Below are positions 10,934 to 21,636 of a stretch of DNA of 64,000 bases, one piece after another; the first letter of the stretch is position 1; every line of letters starts with the position of its first letter. Location of the stretch: positions 4,526,001 to 4,590,000 of the forward strand of contig NC_070569.1 in assembly GCF_026914185.1 (NCBI RefSeq). Direction: 5' to 3'. Source of the DNA: Puccinia triticina (Eukaryota; Basidiomycota; Pucciniomycetes; Pucciniales; Pucciniaceae). The notes beneath the pieces were generated by a model, which was not told the DNA's origin, did not search any database, and saw nothing but the letters and a program-made list of their open reading frames with translations. Both the position numbers and the translations under genes were made by a program.

Positions 10934-12265
10934 ATGTCACAACACGGCATCGACCTCTTTGCAAGGGCACACCCACCGCCGCGAATGGGATATCTTTCCG
11001 ATGCGGAGCGCGATCGCGCCCACGGCCGAGACGGCACTGACGCAGTTCTTTCCACAGTGAGTTCCTCCCTTTCTTGGTTGTCCACATTGATTATTGGTTA
11101 CGAACCTTGTTTTTGCTTCTGCCAGCCGCAGAAAGCGCATTGCAGCACTTCCTTCAAGCTGTACTGCCCCAAACCGGGCAACCCAAAGTTATCGAACACT
11201 GTAAAAACAAAGAAGGTCTTTGCAATAACCTTTGATATAGGATCTTTGAATCTCGACGGTTTCCGCAGACTTGTTGCAGCAGAGGCTGGAAAGATTGTGG
11301 ACGGTTCTGACGGACTCATCCGAAACGCGCTCACCTCCGGATCCCCACCCATTTCGTGGCAGGTCTCTTTGGCCTTCAAGACAACCCCGGAATTCCACAA
11401 GAAGTACAACTACACGGTCAACAACAAGGAAACTTACGCTCGTTGGATCCAGACCATGAGAGACACCCACGCGGATCACGTCCACGCCGGCCTCCACGTT
11501 GAGATGGCTGATCTTGCGGCCATAGCAAAACAGGCAAAGATTTCGGTCGATATCAAAACACACGTTTTGACTCAGATGGCGGCTCAGAACGCCAGCGGCA
11601 GTCTCAGCTCAAACGCTAATAATCTTTCAGCCAGCGACTTCAAGGGGCTTGATGTTGTCATGAGCCAGCTTTATGCGAAGCACCCACCCAACGTGAAGTA
11701 CCTCTCGAAATGGCTGGTCTTCATTGATCCAAAGGACCCCACCCAATACATCCCCTTGACTACTCAAAATACCCAACTTTGGGCGCATGATATTGTAAGT
11801 TGCCTTTGTCTCATTCTCTTTTGCTTGTCCTGGCCTGAAATGATTCACTGCATGAGCTGGATTTAGTTACAAGAAGTTGTAGGGGTTAACTACAATGCTC
11901 CCCCATCGGCGCTTCGGTTTGAAAAGCTTTCGGCCTACAAGAAACGCAAGATCTCTCACGTAATCGAGGAAGCCTCTCCCCAAGCCAATCACAGCTCTTC
12001 CCCTTCCAAAGGATTGGTTGATTTGCCGGTGGCTGAGCCCGATGAGGACCTCATGGCACAGTACCTCGATTTCGTCAAAATCAAGCCGAGTAAGAAGGAT
12101 GACGTCCTCAGCATCCTCAACAAGAAGGATATTTACCATCCTGCCTACTTTCAATCGGAAAGCATCACTCGAGATGAAATGGCCCGTTGGGGCTTGTCTC
12201 CTGGCATAATTGCCCAATTGCAAGACAACACCAAAAAATTTGAGAAGCGTCGCGCTTCTCATTAG
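10934..12265 (+). CDS. Rust-type hypothetical protein
   Basis: Exons 10934-11056, 11126-11794 and 11867-12265 give 396 residues. I do not recognise a named domain. The middle (about 11230-11790) looks globular, with alternating hydrophobic and charged residues, and is followed after the second intron by a basic linker (KKRKISH, possible nuclear signal) and a C-terminal helical segment with DEDLMAQYLDFVKI and ITRDEMARWGLSPGIIAQL, which reads like a SAM-type helical domain. Proteins with this tail recur in rust genomes; that statement is from memory of the family and not tested. The first intron (69 bases) is a multiple of three with no stop, so unspliced mRNA stays in frame. Start chosen at the first ATG after the 19-bp repeats; an in-frame ATG at 10760 lies upstream. 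The last codons lie in a duplicated block. Confidence 0.65.
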
Positions 12266-12455
12266 ACCTTTTCGCCGTATCTCCTCCTCTTCGTCGCCTG
12301 TTTTAGGATCACTCCTCGCTCTGGATCGCTCCTCGCTCTTCGTCGCCAGTTTTAGGACCATATAAGCAAGACAACACCAAAAAAATTGAGAAGCGTCGCG
12401 CTTCTCATTAGACCTTTTTGCTGTATCTCCTCCTCTTCGTTGCCTGTTTTAGGAT
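12221..12455 (+). repeat. 89-bp direct duplication of the gene tail
   Basis: 12221-12309, which includes the last codons and stop of the preceding gene, is repeated at 12367-12455 with few differences. The 57 bases between also repeat a CTCTTCGTCGCC-GTTTTAGGA segment. This is a local tandem duplication of the 3' end and 3' UTR. Confidence 0.85.
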
Positions 12456-12893
12456 TGTATTTCGCACTCTTCTCTCTCATCCAGCATCCAGACTTGTATT
12501 TATCTCTTTAATTTCATTTTCAATAGGTTCTCTTCCATCCGGCATCCAGACTTGTATTTCACACGCTTCTCTCATCCAGACTTGTATCTCGCACATAAAC
12601 CATTAAGCCTCTTTCATCACCAACCTCGGCGGAGGAAGTTACATGTGTGCAAAACAAATTTTTATTGATTGATTTGGCAAAGCGCAACAAAGAACTTGGG
12701 ACAGGACAAAGAGAGGACAAGGACAGGGTTTTATTTGACAAGTGGACTGGAGCTTAGGACAGGACACTGGGGCTGGGGACGAACAAACTGGGGCTGGAGA
12801 CTGGAAAACTCAGGTTGTTTTGGACTAGACATGAACTCAGAACTCAGATAAGATGTAAGAAAAGTCGGAGAGAGAGAAGAGATCACATTTGGA
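12456..12893. other. Intergenic region with short direct repeats
   Basis: The motif CATCCAGACTTGTAT occurs three times (about 12485, 12543 and 12573). The rest, up to the transposase stop, is CAGGACA/GGACTGGAG-rich with no gene. It may be the 3' flank of the Tc1-type element, but terminal repeats were not found. Confidence 0.5.
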
Positions 12894-14029
12894 CTAGTGG
12901 TGTTTTGGAACTGGAACACAGTATCCACAGTGACGGTAGAGTTTATAGGACAACTTATCGGTCATGATTTGGGCGGCGACTCGGCGGATCTCCCATTCTG
13001 GGTCGTCGGTTTGGTTCAAAAGTTGAGTTGCCCTTAAGTCCTGCTTGATTGCCGCAAAGCAGAGCTCGATTGGGTTCAGTTCTGGGCAGTAGGGTGGCAA
13101 GAAATGGATTCGGACCCCGGCGGCTTTGCAGAGCTCTTTGACACGTTCCCCTCGGTGGATGGTTGCGTTGTCGCACACAATGACGGAGTTCACATTGGGG
13201 TACCTGTTCATCCGAGGGAGCTAGAACGGAGTGCTTGTCAGCTTGGAAAGTACGAGGAAGAGTCGTGGCTCACATGAGGAAAAACACTCACCAAGCTGAA
13301 TTCTAGAAAATGCTCGAATTTATGACCGGTAAAGGTGTTGAAAGTAGTGGTGAGGGCCAATAACCCGTCAAGCGAGATCGCTGGGAGTAGACTGATTCGA
13401 TCCGGGTTCTGGTTGACGAGGTACTTTGACGATGGTGTTCCTTTTTCTGACCTCGCGTAAGTTCGGAGGAGGTCCTTGTCAGCAAAGGAGCATTCATCTG
13501 AATGCCAGTGCACAAAGGTAAGTTTTCAGCTTGCTTATTTTCATAACAAAGGAGTACAATACTTACCAGTGAATACCAAGAACTCTGCAGGGAAGAACTC
13601 CATGCGTTCAACGTATGCATACTTTGTAACAAGTGACTTGCGGATATTCTTTGTGTCTGGTTTCTTCAAGGTAATCGACAACTTCTCGACGAGGGCCCTG
13701 TGAACGCCGGAGGTACTGAGAAGGACACCGGAGGATTCATACAATTTCTCTCGTATTTCGTCCAAGAAGAGGCCAGGCTCAGAACGAACGAGCTCAATCA
13801 TAAAGTTGCACTCATCGCGAGTGAGACTCGCCGGGCGACCTCGTTCTTGGTAGTCGATTGGATCTCTGATGACGGAGCGCGTTTCTTCAAAGAGGTGCTT
13901 CCAACAGCGGAACGATTGAGGGGAGAATTGAACACCCAACAGTTGCTGGATGGAGTCCATTGGGAGGCCTTGCTGGGACATTTGAACAACAGCGATTTTG
14001 GTTGCCGGGGGGTGGGGACGATAGACCAT
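12894..14029 (-). CDS. Tc1/mariner-IS630-type transposase, apparently intact
   Basis: Exons 13567-14029, 13292-13497 and 12894-13220 (minus) give a 331-residue protein with clean GTAAGT and GTGAGT introns. The N-terminal half is a helix-turn-helix recognition region (MVYRPHPPATKIAVVQMS, QQLLGVQFSPQSFRCW, GRPASLTRDE). The C-terminal half is a DDE_3-type nuclease: first Asp in VFTDECSFADKD (built across intron 1), second Asp in VIVCDNATIHRG, and Glu in LPPYCPELNPIELCFAAIK. All three acidic residues are present, so the enzyme may work as cut-and-paste transposase. Terminal inverted repeats and a TA target duplication were looked for by eye and not found. A decayed relative lies at 47785-50571. 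Confidence 0.88.
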
Positions 14030-14325
14030 CGAGTGAGGTGCTGGTGGGAAGGTTGCCGAGGAAGGGGGCTGAGGTTGATGCGGGTGGGATCGAGTGAGGG
14101 TTGGTTATGAGGTCGGTGTTGGTGGGATTGCGGTGAGGGTTGGTGGAGGATATGGCAGCTGCCTGGATCGGAGATATGATATCATATCACTGCTGTGTCG
14201 GTCAGAAACAGCAGGATTAAACCTGTAATATGCATGCTAAGTACATACCTCAGAAATCCGAAAAAGCAAAAAAGTCCAAGCTTTTTTCAAAAGAAAATAT
14301 GTACACCAAGCTGATTAGCAACTAA
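14030..14325. other. Spacer between the Tc1-type gene and the Harbinger element
   Basis: Contains GGTTGG-rich sequence (start-side flank of the transposase gene) and a perfect 16-bp palindrome GATATGAT/ATCATATC at 14173-14188. No gene. Confidence 0.5.
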
Positions 14326-14367
14326 GGGTGTTCAAAGTTGAACTGCATAGATTCATAAATTCATAAA
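14326..14367 (+). repeat. Left Harbinger terminal inverted repeat
   Basis: Begins GGGTGTTCAAAGTTGAACTG and matches the reverse complement of 46749-46790 with one difference. A further AT-rich subterminal block with ATTTATGAATCTATGAA follows. Confidence 0.85.
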
Positions 14368-14492
14368 TCATAAATGCATATTTTTTTTTGGCAGTAAAAA
14401 AACATTTATGAATCTATGAACTTTGACCACCCCCAAGTTACAATCCCCCGGCGCTCATCCAACTCCCTAAACCAAATACCACACCTCCGCCA

Positions 14493-15485
14493 ATGCCTCG
14501 TAAAACAGGACGCAAACACCTGACTGAGGACCTCGAGTTCACCCTGATTGCAAGTATGTGGAAGATCAAGCTCCGCCAACAAAGATCTCAACACCATCAC
14601 TCAATCCAGGGGAATCCATCCCACCAGTTTTTCAACTCAATTATGGTAGCCCACATCCTCCAAAAATCTGGTGCCCCCCAAAGTACCCTCCTTCAGTACC
14701 TCAACGTCTCCTCAATTCTCTTCCATCAGAAAAACTCAGCAATATCTCAAGACAATTCCTCCATGAAACATCAAGACACAATCGCAAAAAACCGAACATT
14801 GATGCTGCTCAACTTCACCCATCAAATCAACTCAACACACTACCTAGAGCCTCGAATCCCTTGACCTCGCATTGCCTCACTTCCAAAAACATTTGAGGTT
14901 TTAACGGCAATCGGAGGGAATGTTTTTATGCGATGGGTCAGTCCCTCTGCACTACCAAGTAACCAGCCACTCACTTATCCTTCCCCATTGCAGGCTTGGA
15001 TGTCTATTGAAAGCTTTTCACTGCTTGCAAACAAGATTCAAGGCCACTACATATTTTATAACAAATCAAACAACCCACAGGCTCTGGTAGAGTATCAGCT
15101 GTTGGTCGCTTTATCTCATCTTGGCCTCGCCGGAAATGGTGCATCCCCCCACATCTTGGCACAGCTTTTTAACATATGTGGTAAGTCTCTCTCCGACTTC
15201 ATGCTCACTCTCAACTGATGATTGACTCATTCACATCACATTCCCAGAGGGGACTGTCGAAAACTTTACAAACCGCTGCATCTTGGCAATCATTGAAAGC
15301 CTTGAGAATGAATTGGTTTACTGGCCAAACACTCAAGAACGTGCAAATGCAAGCTTGCTAGCCAAAGGCACCACAGTTTTTGACAAATGTGTTGGTTTTG
15401 TTGACGGTACCATCTTTCCTTTCTCGGCAGCACCCTCAAAACACAAAGAGGACTACTGGATGCGGAAGATGGTGTACGCGGTGAG
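14493..15485 (+). pseudogene. Harbinger transposase, 5' half
   Basis: Reads from MPRKTGRKHLTEDLEF through IMVAHILQKSG to FEVLTAIGGNVFMRW, then after an intron (about 14941-14997) AWMSIESF, LVALSHLGLAGNGAS and, after a second intron (about 15181-15247), EGTVENFTNRC and the first catalytic motif GFVDGT. An in-frame TGA at 14862-14864 sits where PR.PR context suggests an ancestral CGA. The frame stops at 15485 because LTR element 1 is inserted after codons for MVYA; the reading resumes at 32183 with VNSLIVCNSRK. Family: PIF/Harbinger DDE_4 nuclease. Confidence 0.85.
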
Positions 15486-16235
15486 GGACTCCTGTCCGTG
15501 CTAGGCGGCGGCAGTCGTGTGAGGGGAGATTTGTTGTTTAGGCTGCCCTTGTGGCTGGATGGTCCGTAGGAATGAGCGCTGGAAAATGGAGGGGGGATCT
15601 GAGATAGCTGTGGGTGTGTGGTGGTTTTGAGAGGTTCGCCGGGGGGTTTGGATCCTCGGCGGCGGTTGTTTTTTTGATGAGGGGATGAGGAGTGATCTAA
15701 AAAAAAGAAAGGGAAGGGAATATGAGACTCTCGATGAAAGATGATTGGCGGGCGGAGCCCCAAAGTTGAAACTCTGAAGATATGATCTATAAACTCTTGA
15801 TGGTCCGTATTCTGGGGATCAGAATGCCATGCCTCCCCCATCATCCAAGTTTGGCGAACTTGGACTCCGGGAGAGCCACATTTCACATGTATTTCATCAC
15901 ATCCTCCGCGCGCTACGCGCGCGCGCACACACACAACAAAGAAAAGAAGCAGGAAAAGAGAAAACACAGCACAAAGAAATAAGGAAATCACAGTGAGATG
16001 AGGCAGAAGAAAGAAAATAGTCAGAGAGAGGAAGGAAAGAAAAAAAAAGGAGGAAAGAGAAGACAGAAAACACTCAAAACTGAAAGAGGGGAAGGAGTAT
16101 GGAAGAGAAGGGGTGGAAGATGAGGAGAGATGGGGAGAGGGTCTTGATGTGAAATCTTTCTGAGAGTGGAGGCTTGATGATCTTGCTGGCGGCGGTGATG
16201 CTGCTGACTAGCTGGCCACGAGAGGGGCCACCACA
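15482..16235 (-). repeat. LTR element 1, 3' LTR
   Basis: 754 bp, matching 31429-32182 almost base for base. Contains a GCGC-rich alternating tract and a stem-loop TCCAAGTT-TGGCG-AACTTGGA at about 15844-15864. Confidence 0.92.
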
Positions 16236-16246
16236 TCCACCCACCA
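16236..16246 (-). promoter_or_regulatory. Polypurine tract of LTR element 1
   Basis: On the minus strand TGGTGGGTGGA lies directly before the 3' LTR; element 2 has TGGTGGGCGGA in the same place, so this is the likely plus-strand DNA primer. Confidence 0.65.
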
Positions 16247-16303
16247 ATTGGAGTCTGTCCCCAGACTCCTTCGACTTTCTGCGCGGCCAAGAGAGAGAGA
16301 AAC

Positions 16304-16416
16304 CTAAAGAAACGGAAAGAAGGAGGGTCCCGCGGATGGCTCACGAAGTGGCGACGTAATGCTTACAACAATGACAGTAGTAGAACCCAAGGTGCATACT
16401 AAGGAGGGGGACTTAC
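16304..16416 (-). other. Intron-like cassette D' (after pol)
   Basis: Begins GTAAGTCCCCCTCC, contains the shared TGCACC core and GTGAGCC, and ends in a pyrimidine tract plus TTTAG. The pol stop codon TAA is formed by the donor sequence itself. Confidence 0.6.
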
Positions 16417-19400
16417 TTTTGGTCAGCAATGCCCCCACGCGGAAAATACTGCTTGACCTGATCAGCCGCGAACCGGCGCTTGAGCTCCGTCCCGTCAAGC
16501 TCGGCGAGGACGTACGACCCTCCTTGGACTTGCTTGACGATCCGGTAGGGGCCGTTCCACTTGTGGGCAAACAACTGCCCCCACTGGACTTCTAGAGATT
16601 GATTGTAGGCAAGGACAAGATCGCCAACTGAAAGCGGAGGACGAAAACGCCCGGAGTTTTTGTCTTGCCAGTAGAGAACCAATTCGCCGCGCGCTTTCAT
16701 CATGCGCTTGTAAGCAACCGACCGTGCCTCCTCGCTCCTTTCTAGCTGCTTGGACCGCGCTACTAGAAGATCTGTCGTGTCGCGAACTTCTTCCCAGTCG
16801 ACGCCGAGGTATGATTCAATGTCCAAATCAATAGGCAGGGCCGCGCGCTGCCCGAAGACTAGCTTGTACGGAGAATAGCCTGTTGTGCGCTTTGTCGAGA
16901 TCCGATTGGCAAACAGTACCAGAGGCAGAAATTTGCGGCAGTTCTTGCCTGATTCACCCGCCAACTTGACTAACGCAGCTTTAAGAGGGCCGTGTCCTCG
17001 CTCGACCATACCCTGCCCCTCGGGGTAGTAGGGCGTAGAAACTCAATGCTGACCCGGCAACGATCGCAACATATCCGCTAGAGCCCCACCAAATTCGGAG
17101 CCGCCATCTGTTGAGTAAGAGCGCGCCAGTCCGTAGCACATAGTCCAGTTTTCTTGAAGGAAGGCTGCGACCGCTTCAGAGGTGAGGTTGTTTAAGAACT
17201 TCGCTTCAACCCACCCGGAAAAATCGTCCCGAGCGACAATTAGATACTTGGCACCTCCAGCTTTGATGTGAACAGCGTCCATTGACACCCGTCCAAAAAC
17301 GGTTTCTTCTCCGGTAGGATAACGTGGCTCTAAGGGTCGCCTTGAATCCCTCTTCTGGCAGGCCTCGCAACTTTGGCACCACCTGGCAACGGCCTGCTTC
17401 AGGGAGGGCCACCAGAAGCGGTCCGCGATCCGACGATATGTTTCGGCAACTCCGCGATGTCCGAGGTCCTCGTGAAGCTTTTCAAGAATCTCTTCTTGCT
17501 TGGCGGGTATCGTAACCACGAGACGAGGGAGCGGGGTGCCCCTCTTGAGCAAACGGTTCAACTGGACGAAGAAATTGGATGCCTTCCGCTTGAGAGCACG
17601 GAACTCCTTTGCATCCAGACCGGGCGGCCGCGTCAAAGTAATCAGATAAAGTTCCAGTTGTCGCCAGAAGCCTTCCTGAAAGCCTTGGTAGCTCTCGTCT
17701 TCAGCCACGGAATAGGAATGCACAGGCTTGACGCCCGGCGAATCTTCGTCGAAATCGGACAAGGGGGGATCCGACTCGTCGTCCCCTTGTGGGCGGCGAG
17801 ACAGCCCGTCGGGCATGGTGAATGTTTTCCCGGAGCGGTGCACGATGTCGAAAGAAAACAGATGAATGAAAGAGACCCATCGCGTCATGGGGGCGTTGGG
17901 TAAGCTGGGAGAGTTGATCATCTGGATCAACGACTGGGCGTCCACCTGTAGCTGAAAGTGCTGCCCCCAAAGCGTCGTTTGCAGCTTCTTCAAGATTCTT
18001 GCCACGCCACACAGCTCCAGCTTGGGTTGGGAGTAGCGTGACTCGACGTCGGAGAATAAAAGAGATTCGTACAGAGCTGGGCGGTCCCTGCCCTCAGCGT
18101 CGGCCTGGGTAAGAACGGCGCCAACCGCGTGGAAGCTAGAGTCCACCGCTAGCTTGAGCAGGCCCGCTCGGGGCCCATAATCAATTTTTGCCAACACGAT
18201 ATCCCTTCCGACTAGGGTCTTGAGCCGCTCGAATGCATCCTCGCAGTCAGGCGTCCAAACAAAGTCCGCGTCCTTGCGCGTCAGACGACGGAGTGGGACG
18301 CATATTTGAGAGAGCGCAGGAATAAAAATGCGCACATACACCACTACGCCCAGGAACCCCCTGACCTCCGTCGCGTTCTCTGGAGTGGGCCACGAAAGAA
18401 CCTTGTTGACCTTGCTCTTCACCATCCTCCGGCCTTCCTTGCAAACTACATGCCCCACGATCTCGAGGGCGGGGACGCAAGCGGCCAGTTTCGCCGCAGA
18501 CACGGTCAATCCGGCTTCTTCGATTCTGAAAAGCACGCGCTCCAGCGTCTCGGCGTATTCCCAAATAAAACGTCGGACGCCGGAATGCCAGCCCAAAACT
18601 GCGTTGTTGTAATCTGAAGAGGGGCCCTTGATTCCCCCGTCGTCGATGAAAACTCCGGCATGTTCGGGGATCTCGTCCTGCAGCACCCACATCATCTGAG
18701 CCTGGTAGACGGCTACCGAGTTAGTGGCCCCTTGTGGCAGGCGAGTAAGCTGAAAACGGCCAAGAGGCGTGTCGAAAGTCGTCAGGGGTCGAGAGATTGG
18801 GTCCAGCGCTCGCTCATTGTATCCGCCGAGGATGTCTCCCAGACCGTAACAAGCCCGCCCTGAAAATGACTCCACAAAGTCCTCCGTCGCTGGCGGAATG
18901 CCAGCGTCCTTGACCGTGACCTTATTGAGCTGCTGTAGATCGTGTACCACGCGCAATTTTCCGTTGCTTTTGAGGACGCAGAATACCGGGCTGGTATACA
19001 AGGAAGTCGACTGCTCGTAGAGCCCATTGCGAACACGCTCCCTCAGGATCCGCATATATTCGTCCATCTTGGCGGCAGGGATAGGGATCTTCTTCTGTTG
19101 CCAGGGCTCGTGCTCGATTACCGGGATGATGTATGGTAGACCGTAAGAGTCTTTCAACAGACCCCGCTCAGATTCGTCAAAAGCAATGGCCCCATTCCGC
19201 TGGGAGAGGACATTCTTGATGAGGTTAAGTTCGTCCGGCCAAAGCCAGCCCTCGGGGCCGAAATTCACCACCGCCAGACGTGCCTCGGTGACGCGCCCTT
19301 TTGGTACAAAGGGTCCCGCCAGCGTGCGAGAAAGGCCCTGATACGGATCCCGTGACAGAGGGGGGCGGCGAAGGGGAGGATTGAGGCCCTGCGGCATCGG

Positions 19401-19535
19401 CTGATTGACGGGTTTGACTTTACGAGAAACCGGCTTGTATTTCGACCAAGAGCGCCGCTTGGGATCGACCACTGAGACCGCACTGGAGCAAGCTCCACGT
19501 CCTTGATTCTGAAAAGTCCTCGAACGGTGCCTTGT

Positions 19536-19647
19536 CTGCATAGGAAAGACCAAAAGGCAGGGGGCGGCTCACGAGCGTGGCAGGTCGTAGAGTTTTGACA
19601 AGTGGGGGAGTATCTACCCTCGGAGGTGCACATTGGAGAGAACTTAC
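19536..19647 (-). other. Intron-like cassette C' (in pol)
   Basis: GTAAGTTCTCTCC start, TGTGCACCTCCGAGG core, CTCGTGAGCCG and a pyrimidine-rich TATGCAG end, 112 bases. Open in the pol frame, so it may also be translated. Confidence 0.55.
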
Positions 19648-19734
19648 TTTAAGTCTCCAATCCTCCGACGAAATACCGAAACCCACCGCGCCTCCTTCCG
19701 CCTGTATCTTGAGTTGAGCTAGTTGAGAAGGTAG

Positions 19735-19872
19735 TTTAACCTCATTGCAGAGGGTCTTTAGTTTTCCCTCGTCGCGGAGGCTAGGAAGTTTAACCTCATT
19801 GCGGAGGCCGTCACAAGACGTAAATAGTTTAGCCTCTTCGCGGAGGATAAGTAGTTTATTCTCTTTGCAGAG
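19735..19872 (-). repeat. Coding tandem repeat LR.E.KL in element 1 pol
   Basis: A ~25-30 bp unit with core CTCCGCAATGAGGTTAAACT recurs about five times, encoding LREEAKL, LRNEVKL, LRDEGKL and CNEVKL. Element 2 has the same kind of repeat in the same place between cassettes B and C. Confidence 0.75.
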
Positions 19873-19934
19873 ACTAGATTCGGACGGTAGTTTAGTCTCG
19901 TCACGGGGACGAGGATGGTGTGAGGGCCGACTGC

Positions 19935-20049
19935 CTAAAGTGGAGGAAGAACGGAATTCCGGCGAATCGCTCACGAGTGTGGCACGGGGTATTGTTTTCG
20001 AAACGGCAGTAGTAGCTACCCGGAGATGCATACCAAGGAGGGGACTTAC
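19935..20049 (-). other. Intron-like cassette B' (in pol)
   Basis: GTAAGTCCCCTCC start, TATGCATCTCCGGGT core, CTCGTGAGCG, then pyrimidine tract and CTTTAG (a second AG four bases on). Open in the pol frame. Confidence 0.55.
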
Positions 20050-20384
20050 TTCTACACTTTGTGCCCCTGCAGAAACCCCGCGATGCCATCCTTTGCTCGC
20101 GCTCGACGCGAGAGCCCGGCGAGTCCTTTTTGCCGGGTCGAGTGAGAAAGATTCAGAGAGAAGCGGAAACGGAGACTGGAATAACGGAATGTTGTTGTTT
20201 TTTGATGATTTTCGATTTTGCAGATGTTTTTGACTTTTAGAGTTTTTGACAGACAAGACAGAAGAAGCAGACCGAACCAAAGAAGAAAAGAAACCGCTAC
20301 CGTGGGCCTCTGAAAGTTGAGTTGGTTTCCCGGACAGCGTGCGAGGCCCTAAATTAAAGCTGCCGGATGACGAACCAACTCCTC

Positions 20385-20481
20385 TCATAAAAAAGAAGGG
20401 TGCTCCGCTCCCTCGGGCAACTCCATGACGCGCCTGCAGTGAGTGAGCACAGCCTTTCGCCCGTGTGCCGGGAATTCCCGC
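20385..20481 (-). pseudogene. LTR element 1 gag, C-terminal tail beyond the element 2 insertion
   Basis: Continues gag after the CCGC target duplication: EFPAHGRKAVLTH...HPSFL and stop, matching EFPGQGRKAVLTH...RPFL at the end of element 2 gag. The stop overlaps the pol ATG. Confidence 0.85.
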
Positions 20482-21282
20482 TGTGGTGATCAAATTGGTG
20501 GAGGCACTCATGGGGCTGAATTCAGGACATCAAGCCCTCTCAAGATCTGGATCCTCAAGCTTCCGCGTTTCAGGATCAAGGCGGCGGATACCGGTCGTGG
20601 TTTCTTTATTTTGTTGGCCTTCTTCATGTTATCTTACTGTTTCCTTTTTCCACTTATTTCACCCTTTCTTCTTTTCTGTTTTCTTTTGTCTTATGTTTGT
20701 GTGCGCTGTTATCTTGTTTTGTTTCTTTTTTTTTTTTTATTCTTGCGCGCGTTGGAGGGGAGTGTAGGTGGAGGGTTGGTTTTATCTAGTGCCTGGTTTT
20801 GTTGTTTTGTTTTCTTGTTTCCTTCCCTCTCTCATTTTATCATAAGTTGTATGCGCGCGGCGGGCACGAGGGCCTGTCGCGCAGCCTGTCGCGGGTCTGG
20901 AATCCAAGTTCAGCCAAACTTGGAGGAAGGATCCGCATGGTATTTGGCTCCCGACGAAAAGGATATCATCACTTCTGAGAGCTTACTGATCCGGATTGTG
21001 AAGATCCTTCCCCAGACTTCTGAGTTAATTCATTCCCGAGCCTTCAAACTCGACAAAGTACTTCCTGACCTTATTAAGAGAACATTCCCGGAGCTTATCA
21101 ACCACACTCGCCAAGGGTAATCCAACTCCCTCGTTCCTTCTCACATAAAAATCCCCCCCCCATCGCTATCAAGTCTTTATTTCGATTTCTCTGCGCTCAT
21201 AAGATCCGGACCGCCGCAAGAGGGCAGCTTTAGCAACATCCCCTCAAACCGCTGTCTACCGCGCACAGGTAGAAGCGCCATA
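20482..21282 (+). repeat. LTR element 2, 5' LTR
   Basis: 801 bp, starts TGTGGTGATC and ends GCGCCATA (TG...TA instead of TG...CA). Contains a stem-loop TCCAAGTT...AACTTGGA at about 20903-20924 like that of LTR 1. Open frames inside it are LTR sequence and not genes. Confidence 0.92.
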
Positions 21283-21283
21283 T

Positions 21284-21333
21284 TGGTCCCCCGAGCCGGG
21301 ATTGAACCAGCGACCTCAAGATTTACAGTCTCG
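21284..21333 (+). promoter_or_regulatory. Extended tRNA-Tyr primer-binding site, LTR element 2
   Basis: Starts TGGTCCCCCGAGCC one base after the LTR. The reverse complement reads as the 3' half of a mature tRNA-Tyr (GTA anticodon loop CTGTAAA, T-arm GGTTCAATCC, acceptor and CCA) for 50 bases, far longer than the usual 8-18. Confidence 0.85.
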
Positions 21334-21436
21334 CCTCAGGATTTCGAGACGGACTAGTGGTCTTAAGCTGGATTTCGGTTTCTTTGGATTTCTTCGAGAC
21401 GTTTGAGGATCCTTGTTTTAGGATCAAGATCAATTC

Positions 21437-21468
<32 letters not shown>

Positions 21469-21519
21469 CCTTTGATATTTATTGTCAGGTTTCAGCTGCG
21501 GGGCACAGGAGAGCTATAA

Positions 21520-21625
21520 GTAAGTCCCCTCCATTGTGCACCTCCAGGGTCTTCTACACTAGTCGAAAAGCATCACCCGCCACGCTGTGAGCCGCACCCT
21601 GTCGTCTGCCGTTCTTTTATCTCAG
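21520..21625 (+). other. Intron-like cassette A (5' leader, upstream of gag)
   Basis: 106 bases, GTAAGTCCCCTCC to TTTTATCTCAG, ending 11 bases before the gag ATG; the equivalent in element 1 is also 106 bases. Contains TGTGCACCTCCAGGGT and GTGAGCCG. Confidence 0.65.
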
Positions 21626-21636
21626 GAAGCTTCGCG

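Larger units (their letters stand above)
16413..20388 (-). pseudogene. LTR element 1 pol: RT, RNase H, integrase
   Basis: Starts at ATG 20388, overlapping the gag stop as ATGA. A long low-complexity N-terminal region with intron-like cassettes B' and C' and LR.E.KL repeats precedes the enzyme part. The frame breaks near 19420-19450, where element 2 has about 30 extra bases; the enzyme frame then runs from about 19430 to 17043. Seen in order: RT with FIDDGGIKGP in place of YxDD, RNase H (LAVDSSFHAVGAV), HHCC zinc finger (HEDLGHRGVAET, CQSCEAC), integrase core with MDAVH and STDGGSEF. A TGA at 17043-17045 replaces the CGA of element 2; the same frame resumes with the catalytic Glu in MVERGHG and the C-terminal GTELKRRFAADQVKQY. 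Confidence 0.9.

Noticed and set aside
20443..21120. Open frame of 225 codons repeated at 27792-28568
   Set aside because: Both lie in the two LTRs of element 2; they are LTR sequence, not a duplicated gene.
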